From: RGIG5612 sp045598285
GTDB taxonomy: Bacteria; Bacillota; Clostridia; Lachnospirales; Lachnospiraceae
Assembly: GCA_045598285.1 (NCBI GenBank)
Contig: JAZLLU010000036.1
Coordinates: 62,001-126,000 of the forward strand
Length of the DNA: 64,000 bases
Direction of reading: 5' to 3'
A program made the position numbers and the translations under genes. A model generated the notes under the pieces. The model did not search any database and was not told where the DNA came from. It saw only the letters and a program-made list of their open reading frames with translations. This document shows positions 51,207 to 60,269 of this stretch, one piece after another (position 1 is the first letter of the stretch; each line of letters opens with the position of its first letter).

Positions 51207-52991
51207 ACCTAACATTCCAAAATATTTCTCGTGAGCTTCTTTGTAAGCCTCTTCAAATTGATTATTTTTTCCTTGATGAAGAGAAGTAATATAAGTATGA
51301 GCTAGAGTTGCCACTTCTGGATTAACTCTGGCAACAACAGCTATGCCTACATTAGAACATGTATCGGAGATTCTTTCTAGATTAGATAAAACATCCAAGA
51401 AATAAATTCCTATATGACTAGAACATTGTGCATGACGAAGTCTAGCTAAGTGATTGTCATGCAAAGCATTAACAAGATCGTCCATAACATCTTCTAACGG
51501 TTCGATAGCTTTAGCTGATTCAATATCTCTGTTAATAAAAGCTAAATAAGTATAATCTAAAATTTTATTTAAGAGTTCAATAGTAACTTTAAGTTCGGCT
51601 TTTGCAGTATCCGAAAAACTAGAGTTTATATCATTGAGATTTGTTGCAGCTTCGCAAATGTTCATAGCATGATCGCCTAAACGCTCAAAACTAGTTGATA
51701 GCTTGTTGTATTGGTCTAAAATCAAAATATGTGCATCTTCAGTTATGTGCGGAGAAAGTTGCATTAAATATTCCGAAAGTTTATCCGTAAGTAAATCTAT
51801 ATTATTTTCTTCAGCATCAATTTCGCTGGCAATCTTTTCATTATAGTTTTCTAAAAGATCTAAAGCTTTGTGAGTGTTATCAATAGAAGCTTCAAGCATA
51901 GTTTTTAATACATCAAAACAACTATTAAAAGCAATAGCAGGAGTCTTAAAAAAGATTGGGTTTAATTTCTCAATAAGCGTATCGTATTTTCCAATAGGAG
52001 CAGCTTTGTCTTTGATTATTACCTTGCTAAGTTTTTCGTAAACTCCTACAAGTGGAAGAAGCAAGATAGCACAACCAAGGTTAAAGATTGTATTTGTATT
52101 AGCAATTGTTCCAGGGCTCATAGTCATATTCCAAAGCCCATCAATTAGTCCTAGACCATTAAGCGCAAGCATAGCGCCTAAGACTAAAACAGTTTCACTT
52201 AAGTTAAATAAAATATTTACAAGGCCAACTCTTCTAGCATCTGGCTTAGCGCCTAAAGAGCAAACAATTCCAGTTGTAACACAATCACCTAAATAGATAC
52301 CAACTATTACGATAAAGGCAGACTTAAATGGAATTGTTCCAGAAAGTGCAAAAGCTTGCAAGATACCTATTGTTGCAGATGAGCTTTGAAGCAAGAACGC
52401 TACGCCAGCACCTACTAAATATCCAAGCCACATATTATCACCAAGGCTTTGGAATAAAGAATCAATCATGCCGTTTTCAGATAAAACGTTAACGGCAGCA
52501 GTCATATTCAAAAGTCCTGAAAATAAAATACCAAATCCAATTGCTATATTTCCTATAGTATTAGAGTTCTTAAACTTTAAGAACATAATACAAACAATAC
52601 CTATGATTAAAGCAATAGGAGCTAAGGTAGAAGGTTGGAATATTCGAAGAACTGAATTTGCACCAGCTTCAACATCTAAAAGTCTAATAATCTGGCCCGT
52701 TACAGTTGTACCAACGTTAGCACCAATAATTATTCCTAATGAAGAACGTAAAGAAATAATTCCGGCAGCTACAAGACCAGAAGTAAGAACAATAGTTGCT
52801 GTTGAGGATTGGATTATTGCTGTAACACCAAGACCCAAGAGAAAGGCTTTAACAGGATTGTTGGTAACCTTTTCCATTACGACCTTTAAGGTTCCAGATG
52901 AACCCTCTTGAAGGGTGTTACCCATAAGTCTCATTCCGTAAAGGAACATAGCAAGTCCACCAAGTAACGAAATTATGTCAAATATAGTCAT
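51201..52991 (-). CDS. Na/Pi cotransporter family protein with PhoU-like domain
   Basis: A 596-residue protein with two Na/Pi-cotransporter repeats (GLGVTAIIQSSTATIVLTSG near 50-70 and GAGVAFLLQSSSATIGILQA near 190-210, each with the QSS motif) and a cytoplasmic PhoU-like helical domain (about 345-560). It probably takes up phosphate with Na+. AAAGGAAG precedes the ATG. It lies 37 bases after the lipoprotein operon with a terminator hairpin between. Confidence 0.92.
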   Translation of the reverse strand: MTIFDIISLLGGLAMFLYGMRLMGNTLQEGSSGTLKVVMEKVTNNPVKAFLLGLGVTAIIQSSTATIVLTSGLVAAGIISLRSSLGIIIGANVGTTVTGQIIRLLDVEAGANSVLRIFQPSTLAPIALIIGIVCIMFLKFKNSNTIGNIAIGFGILFSGLLNMTAAVNVLSENGMIDSLFQSLGDNMWLGYLVGAGVAFLLQSSSATIGILQAFALSGTIPFKSAFIVIVGIYLGDCVTTGIVCSLGAKPDARRVGLVNILFNLSETVLVLGAMLALNGLGLIDGLWNMTMSPGTIANTNTIFNLGCAILLLPLVGVYEKLSKVIIKDKAAPIGKYDTLIEKLNPIFFKTPAIAFNSCFDVLKTMLEASIDNTHKALDLLENYNEKIASEIDAEENNIDLLTDKLSEYLMQLSPHITEDAHILILDQYNKLSTSFERLGDHAMNICEAATNLNDINSSFSDTAKAELKVTIELLNKILDYTYLAFINRDIESAKAIEPLEDVMDDLVNALHDNHLARLRHAQCSSHIGIYFLDVLSNLERISDTCSNVGIAVVARVNPEVATLAHTYITSLHQGKNNQFEEAYKEAHEKYFGMLGL

Positions 52992-53016
52992 ATAAGTCTT
53001 CCTTTAAAGAAAAAGT

Positions 53017-53039
53017 AAGCGCAATAAATTATTGCGCTT
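53017..53039 (-). terminator. terminator overlapping the stop of the last lipoprotein gene
   Basis: An 11-bp perfect stem (53017-53027 with 53029-53039) with a one-base centre, T-rich on the minus-strand 3' side. The stop codon at 53029-53031 lies in the stem. Confidence 0.65.
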
Positions 53040-53418
53040 TGTTATATGTAAAAGTTTGAGCCTCGGAAATAATATTTCCATTAGCATCTTTAATTTCAGC
53101 TCTGTCTAAAGTAAGAGTAGTGTCATTAATAGAATAAACGAACACTTTATCTTCATAAGGGATATCTGTTTGCTCATAGTGGATTTTTAAATTCCCATCA
53201 GCAGCAGTATATGTAAAAGCTTGATTATAGAAAATCTCAATTCCCGTTCCATCTTCATTAAAAGTGTATCCAGAATCAAAATAATCTTCGGTCCATGTTC
53301 CGAAAAGAGCAGCATCATTGCTTACAGTTTCAGGCTCGGTGTTTTCCTTTTTACCACATGCAATAAGCAACGTTGCCAATATAAGTATGCTTAAGATACA
53401 AATTAATTTTTTCTTCAT
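53029..53418 (-). CDS. lipoprotein, paralog 3 of a tandem family
   Basis: A 129-residue lipoprotein with lipobox LLIACGKK at about 17-21. The body has GTW...TFNEDGTGIEIFYNQAFTY and YSINDTTLTL, a small beta-barrel-like pattern shared with the two genes upstream in the operon. Such sequences resemble small bacterial lipocalin-like domains, but function is not known. GGAGGC precedes the ATG. Confidence 0.75.
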   Translation of the reverse strand: MKKKLICILSILILATLLIACGKKENTEPETVSNDAALFGTWTEDYFDSGYTFNEDGTGIEIFYNQAFTYTAADGNLKIHYEQTDIPYEDKVFVYSINDTTLTLDRAEIKDANGNIISEAQTFTYNKAQ

Positions 53419-53435
53419 AGTGCCTCCTAGGTTAG

Positions 53436-53858
53436 TTATTGGTCGGAAGAATCTTTTTTATAAGTGAATGTTTCCGCACCGCTTGCGTCTCTAGTCATAG
53501 TAAGTAGAGAATCTTTAATGGAGTATATATATTTTGTTTCTATTTTTCCTAATGTTTCGTCATCATATAAAAGTAATATGTATCCATCTTGAGTTTCGTA
53601 TGTAAAAGTGAGATCAAAAACAGTATCTATACCTGTTTTATCCTCGTTAAAAACCCAACCTTTCATATCTGGTTGAACATTTCCCTCCACATCAACAAAA
53701 GTCCATGTTCCAACAATTTCTGTATCTAAAGGAATATCTTCTGCTATAGTAGGTTCAGAACTGTTTTCAGAAGAAATTGGTTCTTCTTTTTTAGCACATG
53801 CACAAAGAAGAAATGTTACACACGATATTGAAATTAAAATACAAATTATTTTTTTCAT
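53436..53858 (-). CDS. lipoprotein, paralog 2 of a tandem family
   Basis: A 140-residue lipoprotein with lipobox LLCACAKK. It repeats the pattern GTWTF...WVFNEDKTGIDTVFDLTFTY and YSIKDSLLTM. It starts 4 bases after the stop of paralog 1, so it is translationally coupled, and lies 17 bases before paralog 3. Confidence 0.75.
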   Translation of the reverse strand: MKKIICILISISCVTFLLCACAKKEEPISSENSSEPTIAEDIPLDTEIVGTWTFVDVEGNVQPDMKGWVFNEDKTGIDTVFDLTFTYETQDGYILLLYDDETLGKIETKYIYSIKDSLLTMTRDASGAETFTYKKDSSDQ

Positions 53859-53862
53859 TTAA

Positions 53863-54243
53863 TTATTTCGTTTTCTTGTATTGGTAAGGAATTTGAGTTT
53901 CCTCTGTAATTTCCGTAAGAGTGATGATGTCGTTTTCTATAGTGTAAGTGTAGTCATATTCACCTAAACCACTATCGTATACTAGGTGCATCTTTCCATC
54001 ACTAGCAGTATATTTGAAAGACTCATCAAATAAACCATTTATACCAGTACCATTTTTGTTGAATGTCCAATAGCAACCAAGCTGTTGGTCTTGAGGAAGT
54101 AAAGAATCGTCCCATGTACCGACAATAGCCAAATCAAGTTTTGCTTTTTTATCGCCACCTTGATTTCCCTTGGTGTCTCCACATGCAACTAAGCAAGTAA
54201 CACAAATTAAAACTGCTGATAAAACTAAAAGGAATTTTTTCAT
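53863..54243 (-). CDS. lipoprotein, paralog 1 of a tandem family
   Basis: A 126-residue lipoprotein with lipobox CLVACGDT. The core GTWDD...WTFNKNGTGINGLFDESFKY and YTIENDIITL matches the two downstream paralogs, so the three arose by tandem duplication followed by strong divergence. It is first in the operon; GGGAG precedes the ATG. Confidence 0.75.
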   Translation of the reverse strand: MKKFLLVLSAVLICVTCLVACGDTKGNQGGDKKAKLDLAIVGTWDDSLLPQDQQLGCYWTFNKNGTGINGLFDESFKYTASDGKMHLVYDSGLGEYDYTYTIENDIITLTEITEETQIPYQYKKTK

Positions 54244-54278
54244 CTTTTTTCTCCCAAGTAAATAATTTTCAACTATAA

Positions 54279-54307
54279 ATTATAGTATAGATAGGAATAA
54301 ATAACAA
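54279..54307 (-). promoter_or_regulatory. promoter of the lipoprotein operon
   Basis: On the minus strand TTGTTA (complement of 54302-54307) and TATAAT (complement of 54279-54284) with a 17-base spacer. Confidence 0.65.
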
Positions 54308-54344
54308 CTACTCGATTTGCGGCTTTAAAGCGATAAAGTTTTTC

Positions 54345-54373
54345 TTGAGAATATAAATTTGAGGTGTTAGAAT
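54345..54373 (+). promoter_or_regulatory. promoter of the aminotransferase gene
   Basis: TTGAGA (54345-54350) and TAGAAT (54368-54373) with a 17-base spacer; about 30 bases before the start codon. Confidence 0.65.
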
Positions 54374-54403
54374 AGAGGAAATTTTATTTTTAGAGGTCTT
54401 ATT

Positions 54404-55606
54404 ATGAGCAAAGTAATATCTGAAGAAATGGAAAGACTTTTAGCCACAGGATCAACCCTTCGAGCTATGTTTGAAGAAGGCAAGAAGATGAGAGAAAAGT
54501 TCGGGGCAGAGAATGTATATGATTTCAGCCTTGGAAATCCAAGCACACCACCTCCAGCAGAATTTAATGAATCGCTTATTGAAACTGTTAAAACGACACC
54601 TTCATTTACGCTTCACGGATACATGAGCAACGCAGGGTATGAAGTTTCTAGACAGGCTATAGCTGATAACTTAAATAATCGTTTTGGAACTAACTTCGAG
54701 ATGAAAAATATTACGATGACCGTAGGAGCTGCGAATGCTTTGGTTGTTGCATTAAAGATTTTAATTAATCCCGGTGACGAAGTTGTTGTGCTTGCACCAT
54801 TCTTCTTAGAATACAGAAATTATATTGCAAATTTTGGTGGAGTAACTAAGGTTGTTCCTCCTAATAAGCCAAGTTTTAGACCTGACTATAATGCAATAAA
54901 AGCAGCAATTAATGAGAAGACTAGGGCCATTATTATAGATAACCCGAACAACCCTTCTGGAATAGTTTATAACGAGGAAGATATAAAGGTTGTTGCCAGG
55001 GCGTTAGAAGAGGCATCAGAGGAATATGGAAGACCAATCTTTTTAATTTCAGATGAACCTTATAGAGAAATTGCTTACGATGGTGTTGAGGTTCCGTTCC
55101 TTACAAAATATTATAAAAACACTTTGGTATGTTATTCATTTAGTAAGTCTATGAGCATATCAGGAGAAAGAATAGGATATCTTGCAATTCCGGATGAAGC
55201 TGATGAAAGCGAAAGAATAATTGCAGCATCAGCAATAGGCGTAAGAGTTACAGGATGCGTTAATGCACCATCCTTGCAGCAACTTGCAATTGCAAAATGT
55301 TTAGACAAATTTACTGATATAGCTATATATGACAAAAATAGAAAAGCACTTATGGAAATCATGGACGAGGCAGGGTTTGAGTATGTTAAACCAGAAGGCA
55401 CATTCTATATGTTTGTAAAAACACCAATGGAAGATGACCATGAATTCGTAAAGATAGCGAAAGAAAAATATCATGTTCTTTGTAGTGCCGGAGACGCTTT
55501 TGACTGTCCGGGATATGTTAGATTTGCTTATTGCGTAGATTATGACATGATAATGAGAGCAAAAGATAAAATTATTGCTCTCGGAAAAGAACTTAATTCA
55601 AAGTAA
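54404..55606 (+). CDS. PLP-dependent aminotransferase, aspartate aminotransferase family
   Basis: A 400-residue fold-type I aminotransferase. The PLP site is seen in DNPNNPSG (about 179-186), SDEPYREIAYDG and the Schiff-base Lys in YSFSKSMSISGERIGY (about 245-260). It interconverts amino and keto acids; exact specificity cannot be read from the sequence. The stop is one base from the convergent trmL stop, with no terminator between. Confidence 0.9.
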   Translation: MSKVISEEMERLLATGSTLRAMFEEGKKMREKFGAENVYDFSLGNPSTPPPAEFNESLIETVKTTPSFTLHGYMSNAGYEVSRQAIADNLNNRFGTNFEMKNITMTVGAANALVVALKILINPGDEVVVLAPFFLEYRNYIANFGGVTKVVPPNKPSFRPDYNAIKAAINEKTRAIIIDNPNNPSGIVYNEEDIKVVARALEEASEEYGRPIFLISDEPYREIAYDGVEVPFLTKYYKNTLVCYSFSKSMSISGERIGYLAIPDEADESERIIAASAIGVRVTGCVNAPSLQQLAIAKCLDKFTDIAIYDKNRKALMEIMDEAGFEYVKPEGTFYMFVKTPMEDDHEFVKIAKEKYHVLCSAGDAFDCPGYVRFAYCVDYDMIMRAKDKIIALGKELNSK

Positions 55607-55607
55607 A

Positions 55608-56135
55608 TTACCAAGTGTGATGGTGTAGTTGACCTTTAGTTTCTAAATCAAGATAATTATTTTGACGAAGAGCTTCATAAAGAACAATAGCAGCACAGTT
55701 AGATAAATTAAGACTCCGCTGATTTTTGCCCATCGGAATTCTTGTGCAATGCACAGGGTCTAAAAGCAAAGTTTCTTCAGGAATTCCAGCGCTTTCTTTT
55801 CCGAACATAATAAAATCACCATCGTTATATTTTACAGATGAATGAGTTTGCTTTGATTTGGTTGTTGCCATCCAAAGCGCATTTCCGTTTTCATTATTTC
55901 CAAAAGGTGGAATTAAAAGATTAGAATTTTTCTCTAAAAAATCTCTCCAGGAATCATAAACAATAACATCTAATTCTTGCCAGTAATCCATTCCAGCACG
56001 CCTTAAATTTTTGTCGTTCAAAATAAAACCCATAGGTTCAATTAAATGCAATCTGGAATTAGTACAAAGACATGTTCTGCCGATATTTCCTGTATTGGCC
56101 GGAATTTCCGGCTCTAGTAAAACTATATTAAACAT
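55608..56135 (-). CDS. trmL: tRNA (cytidine(34)-2'-O)-methyltransferase TrmL
   Basis: A 175-residue SPOUT methyltransferase that 2'-O-methylates the wobble base of some leucine tRNAs in relatives. The knot motifs are present: PEIPANTGNIGRTC near 9-22, MFGKESAGIPEE near 109-120 and MGKNQRSLNLSNCAAIVLYE near 134-153. The start overlaps the mutS2 stop as TAATG. Confidence 0.92.
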   Translation of the reverse strand: MFNIVLLEPEIPANTGNIGRTCLCTNSRLHLIEPMGFILNDKNLRRAGMDYWQELDVIVYDSWRDFLEKNSNLLIPPFGNNENGNALWMATTKSKQTHSSVKYNDGDFIMFGKESAGIPEETLLLDPVHCTRIPMGKNQRSLNLSNCAAIVLYEALRQNNYLDLETKGQLHHHTW

Positions 56136-58525
56136 TATTTTAACTCCGCAATTGTCACACCGGCATCGCCATCGCCATATTCAGCCATGTAAAATTTCTT
56201 TACACGTTTTTCGCGTTTTAGATAGTGCGTTACAGCATCTCTTAGGGCGCCAGTGCCTTTTCCGTGTACGATTCTTATTTTGTCAAGATGAGCCATAGAA
56301 GCATCATCAAGATATTTGCCTAGTTCTAAAAGAGCATCATCAACAGTTAAACCTAAAAGTTTAATCTCGGTTGAAACACCTAAAGCTTTTTCATATTTGA
56401 GTTGTCCGATGCTAGTTCTTTGGCCCTTTGCTTTGGTAGATTCTTTTTCCTCCTTCTTTTGAACAAGTTCTAAATCAGAAAGAGAAATTTTCATATTCAT
56501 GCTTCCGATTTGAACCATAACATTCTTTTTTGAATCAGGAGCATTTGTTACAGTGCCTTCCATATCCATAGAAAGAACATGCACACTAGAACCAACTTTT
56601 ATTTGTTCAGGACTAAGAAGTACCTGACCTTCTTTTCTTTCAGGGATTACGCTTAGTTTAGAAAGAGAATCTTTTGCTTTACGACCAATTTCAGTACGAG
56701 TACGTTCTAACTGGGCAAGATTAATGCCACCTTTTTCGGCTTTTCGAATATCTTTAATTGCCATATCAGCGTAGTCTTTCGCCTGCGCTAAAACTTCATA
56801 AGCTTCTTCGTTAGCTTCTCTAAGAATTGATTTTTTTCGTTTATCAAAATCAGCTTTTTCATCTTCAAGTTTTTGCATAAGAAGACTAGCTTCAGCTTTG
56901 AGTTTATCTGCTTCTTCGCGCTCTAATTCTGCCGTCTTTTTATTTATTTCTATATTTGCAAGTAAATCTTCAAAAGCAATATTTTCTGTATCAATTCTGG
57001 TTTTTGCTTCCTCAATAATTCGTTCATCAAGACCAAGCTTTCCAGAGATTGCAAAGGCATTACTTTTTCCTGGAAGCCCAATTAAAAGTTTGTAGGTTGG
57101 TCTGAGAGTTTCTATATCAAATTCGCAACATGCGTTTTGCACACCTTCAGTAGAAATAGCAAAAACTTTTAATTCTGGATAGTGAGTTGTTGCCATAACT
57201 TTTGAACCAAAAAGATGAAGCCTTGTAAGAATTGATTCTGCTAGTGCAGCGCCTTCGGTAGGATCAGTTCCACTACAAAGTTCGTCTAGTAAAACGAGAC
57301 TGTCTGAATCCGCAACATCAAGGATGTTAACAATATTCTTCATATGAGACGAAAAAGTTGAAAGACTTTGTTCTATACTTTGCTCATCACCAATGTCGGC
57401 AAAAATCTCATTAAAGATGCAAAGAGTTGAGCCGTCTAAAGCTGGAATATGTAAGCCGGATTGTCCCATAAGACAAAGAAGACCAACTGTCTTAAGAGAA
57501 ACAGTTTTACCACCCGTATTAGGACCAGTAACTATAAGCATATCAAAGTCGCGTCCTAAATTAACGCTAATAGGAACAGCGCCTTTAGAATCTAAAAGAG
57601 GGTGCCTTGCTTGCTTAAGGTCTATTATTCCATCTGTATTAAATTCTGGAGCATTACCACGAATACTATCTGAATAGCGGCCTTTAGCTAAAATAAAATC
57701 GAGTTCAACTAAAAGGTCATAGTTAAGAAGTAACGCTTTTGAATTTATTGCTGCCATTGCAGAAAGTTTAGAAAGAATAACTTGGATTTCTGCTTCTTCT
57801 GCAAGTTCTAATTCTCTAAGTTCATTATTTAAATTTACAACGGCACTAGGTTCAATAAATACCGTCGAACCAGAACCGCTTTGGTCGTGAATTAGGCCCG
57901 ATACATGTCCCTTATGTTCATTCTTAACTGGAATACAATATCTTCCGTTACGCATAGTTACAACGCTATCTTGAAGATAAGATTTCATAGCTTGCGATGT
58001 AACCATAGTATTAAGCGTTCTAGAAATTCTATCTTTAGTAAAAGCTTGTTTTCTTCTTATATCTTTAAGAGTAGGACTTGCATCATCGGCAATCTCATCA
58101 TAAGAAAGAATACACCTTTTAATTTCAGAACAAAGGTCATCACATGTATCGATAGATTCATAATATATTGTTAAAGAGTCAGTAGGAGTCTCTTCATTTT
58201 CTGGTTTCAAGAAAGTTTTAACTGATAAAGCAACATCTAAAAGAGATGCGACATCAATTAAATCAGAAGGACTTAGCACCGCTCCTATATCTAGCCGTTT
58301 TATAGATGGCCTTATATCTTTAAGACCATTGTAATTAGGGCCACGTTTTTTACGAAGCCTATTTACGGCATCACTAGTTTGAATTTGCGAAGTTTCGATT
58401 TCGTCTATATTGGTGATTGGAATTAAATTTTTACACAAAGCAATGCCGGCATCGCTAGACGCAAAGCCGGAAAGCTTTTGTAAAATTTTATCAAATTCAA
58501 GAGTTTTTAATACTTTAGAATTCAT
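56135..58525 (-). CDS. mutS2: MutS2 family ATPase/endonuclease
   Basis: A 796-residue MutS2, which acts against homologous recombination or rescues collided ribosomes, depending on species. The ATPase core has TGPNTGGKTVSLKTVGLL near 332 and DELCSGTDPTEGAALAE. A long coiled coil follows (about 515-600), and the C-terminal Smr domain shows VHGKGTGALRDAV near 760. Its start overlaps the yhaM stop region by one base, forming a yhaM-mutS2-trmL operon. Confidence 0.95.
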   Translation of the reverse strand: MNSKVLKTLEFDKILQKLSGFASSDAGIALCKNLIPITNIDEIETSQIQTSDAVNRLRKKRGPNYNGLKDIRPSIKRLDIGAVLSPSDLIDVASLLDVALSVKTFLKPENEETPTDSLTIYYESIDTCDDLCSEIKRCILSYDEIADDASPTLKDIRRKQAFTKDRISRTLNTMVTSQAMKSYLQDSVVTMRNGRYCIPVKNEHKGHVSGLIHDQSGSGSTVFIEPSAVVNLNNELRELELAEEAEIQVILSKLSAMAAINSKALLLNYDLLVELDFILAKGRYSDSIRGNAPEFNTDGIIDLKQARHPLLDSKGAVPISVNLGRDFDMLIVTGPNTGGKTVSLKTVGLLCLMGQSGLHIPALDGSTLCIFNEIFADIGDEQSIEQSLSTFSSHMKNIVNILDVADSDSLVLLDELCSGTDPTEGAALAESILTRLHLFGSKVMATTHYPELKVFAISTEGVQNACCEFDIETLRPTYKLLIGLPGKSNAFAISGKLGLDERIIEEAKTRIDTENIAFEDLLANIEINKKTAELEREEADKLKAEASLLMQKLEDEKADFDKRKKSILREANEEAYEVLAQAKDYADMAIKDIRKAEKGGINLAQLERTRTEIGRKAKDSLSKLSVIPERKEGQVLLSPEQIKVGSSVHVLSMDMEGTVTNAPDSKKNVMVQIGSMNMKISLSDLELVQKKEEKESTKAKGQRTSIGQLKYEKALGVSTEIKLLGLTVDDALLELGKYLDDASMAHLDKIRIVHGKGTGALRDAVTHYLKREKRVKKFYMAEYGDGDAGVTIAELK

Positions 58526-59472
58526 TAATCGGTTGTTCGAATATTACTGTCAAAAATTCTTTGATATCCAAACCATGCAGAAGCGCCATCAGGCTTTACT
58601 GAATTAAAAAGTTCTGTCATAGCTTCGATTTTAGCATCAGTATTATCTGCAAAGTTTAATGCAACAGCTTCTATTATTGCAGGTTTTTTAGGCGAACCAA
58701 ATTCATATTCACCATGATGCGATGCAATACAATGCTTTAGTTCATCAGCTTTTATTTGTGGAAAACCTTTAATAGCTTTTATTTTTTCGCCAACAAGTTC
58801 TATGCCAATAATAATATGACCTAAAAGCTGACCTGCGTCGGTATAGTCGTTAAGAGGAAAATCACTAAGCTCTTTTGTTTTTCCAATATCATGGCAAAGA
58901 GCAGCAGTAATTAAAAGATCACGATTTAATGCAGGGTATTGTTTGCAGTAAAAATCGCAAAGCTTACATACACTAAGTGTGTGCTCTAAAAGTCCTCCAA
59001 CAAAACCGTGGTGAATACTTTTCGCTGCTGAATGTTTCATAAAAATATTTTTGAGTTCTTCATCATCAACAAAAATGCTTTCAAGTAATAGTCTGTAATA
59101 AGGTGCAACGACGGAGCTTACAAATCCAAGTAATTCCTGATACATTTTAGAAGTATCTTTATTAGATACTGGAAGATAATCTTCAGGATTATAACTTCCT
59201 TCGCTAGCCTTAAAAGCTCTATCGATACTCATCTGAAGAGCACCGTTAAAAGAAGTAACCTTTGCATGCACCTCAACATAATCATTTACATCAAAATCAC
59301 CTATTCCCATAGAATTAGGCTCCCAAATCTTAGCGTTAATAGAACCCGTTTTATCTAGCAATGTAAGGTTTTCATATTCCTTACCATTCTTTGTTGTTGC
59401 AGTATTTTTTTGCTTGCAAAGATAAATACCAACAATATTTGCACCTTCTGTAAATTCGTTTATAAATTTCAT
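58525..59472 (-). CDS. yhaM: 3'-5' exoribonuclease YhaM
   Basis: A 315-residue protein matching YhaM in length (about 314). An OB-fold (about 10-90) precedes an HD domain with GGLLEHTLSVCKLC, AALCHDIGKTKEL near 205 and CIASHHGEYEFG. It trims RNA from the 3' end. The ATG at 59472 is chosen because AAAGGGC precedes it; the frame is open to 59658, but that would overlap the tRNA-Gln gene and its promoter. Confidence 0.92.
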   Translation of the reverse strand: MKFINEFTEGANIVGIYLCKQKNTATTKNGKEYENLTLLDKTGSINAKIWEPNSMGIGDFDVNDYVEVHAKVTSFNGALQMSIDRAFKASEGSYNPEDYLPVSNKDTSKMYQELLGFVSSVVAPYYRLLLESIFVDDEELKNIFMKHSAAKSIHHGFVGGLLEHTLSVCKLCDFYCKQYPALNRDLLITAALCHDIGKTKELSDFPLNDYTDAGQLLGHIIIGIELVGEKIKAIKGFPQIKADELKHCIASHHGEYEFGSPKKPAIIEAVALNFADNTDAKIEAMTELFNSVKPDGASAWFGYQRIFDSNIRTTD

Positions 59473-59570
59473 ATTAGCCCTTTCTAATAAAAAATAAAGT
59501 ACCTCAAAAAAAGTATACATTAAATTCATAAAACTTGCCATAAAAAACCTTGAAATAAGTAAAGCTAACA

Positions 59571-59600
59571 TTGACATTTTTAACTCATTTAGAATATAAT
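59571..59600 (+). promoter_or_regulatory. promoter of tRNA-Gln
   Basis: Perfect TTGACA (59571-59576) and TATAAT (59595-59600), 18 bases apart, 13 bases before the tRNA. Confidence 0.85.
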
Positions 59601-59613
59601 ACCCCTTACATTT

Positions 59614-59685
59614 AGGGCTATCGCCAAATGGTAAGGCACTGGACTCTGACTCCAGCATTTGAAGGTTCGAATCCTCCTAGCCCTG
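59614..59685 (+). tRNA. tRNA-Gln (anticodon CTG)
   Basis: Acceptor AGGGCTA (59614-59620) pairs with TAGCCCT (59678-59684), discriminator G. The anticodon stem CTGGA/TCCAG encloses CTCTGAC with anticodon CTG. The D arm GCC/GGC is normal. The T stem GAAGG/CCTCC has an A-C mismatch (59662 against 59676), which is unusual. CCA is not encoded. Confidence 0.9.
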
Positions 59686-59727
59686 TTAGGGGGGCTTTGT
59701 ATACGCAAGGTCCCTTTGTATTTTTTG

Positions 59728-59896
59728 AAGTTCCGAGCGCGAGTAGGAGGGCACCATACGAAGTATGGGAGGTGTCCTACGGGAGCAAGGTGCTATAAAG
59801 TTAAAAGTTCCGAGCGCGAGTAGGAGGGCACCATGCGAGCAGGAGGGACCCTTTTGGGGAGGCACCTGCGAAGTATGGGAGGTGTCCTACGGGAGC
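59728..59896. repeat. duplicated palindromic GC-rich element downstream of tRNA-Gln
   Basis: Two related copies lie in tandem. A 30-base left block (beginning AAGTTCCGAGCGCGAG) occurs at 59728-59757 and 59805-59834; a 28-base right block (beginning CGAAGTATGGGAGG) occurs at 59759-59786 and 59869-59896. Within copy one, GTAGGA pairs with TCCTAC and CCATAC-gaa-GTATGG forms a triloop hairpin. Copy two has an insertion with its own GGACCC/GGGG pairing. The gap 59686-59922 holds no other gene. Confidence 0.75.
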
Positions 59897-59922
59897 GAGG
59901 AACATAATAGTAGGAGAAAATT

Positions 59923-60177
59923 ATGGAATACGTTTATAGAACACAAGGTGTATGCAGTCAAGCAATAAAATTTAATTTAGAAGGAAACGTTGTAAGCAAT
60001 ATCGAATTTATGGGCGGATGCAACGGAAACCTTAAAGCGATCGCTAAATTAGTTGATGGTTGGACAGTAGAAAAAATAGAAGAGTATCTTAAGGGCAATA
60101 CATGCGGTTATAAAAACACATCATGTGCAGACCAATTAGCTATTGGTGTTAGAGAAGCTTTCGAGCAAAATAAATAA
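59923..60177 (+). CDS. TSCPD domain protein (TIGR03905 type)
   Basis: An 84-residue protein with the TSCPD-type Cys pattern: GGCNGN near 31-36, CGYKNTSCADQLA near 61-73. The domain is also found at the C-terminus of adenosylcobalamin-dependent ribonucleotide reductases, but stand-alone copies have no assigned role. Four Cys could bind a metal. TAGGAG precedes the ATG. Confidence 0.85.
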   Translation: MEYVYRTQGVCSQAIKFNLEGNVVSNIEFMGGCNGNLKAIAKLVDGWTVEKIEEYLKGNTCGYKNTSCADQLAIGVREAFEQNK

Positions 60178-60187
60178 TTAAAAAAGG

Positions 60188-60215
60188 TTGATTTTTTTAA
60201 ATTAAAGTGTAAAAT
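60188..60215 (+). promoter_or_regulatory. promoter of the TAXI-TRAP transporter
   Basis: TTGATT (60188-60193) and TAAAAT (60210-60215), 16 bases apart. Confidence 0.55.
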
Positions 60216-60269
60216 TAATACATTAATGATTTAAACCGTTAAAGTATTTGGCTTTAAGGAGGTAGTATT

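Noticed and set aside
59473..59658. 62-residue N-terminal extension of YhaM
   Set aside because: It overlaps tRNA-Gln and its promoter, and the ATG at 59472 with AAAGGGC gives the usual YhaM length.
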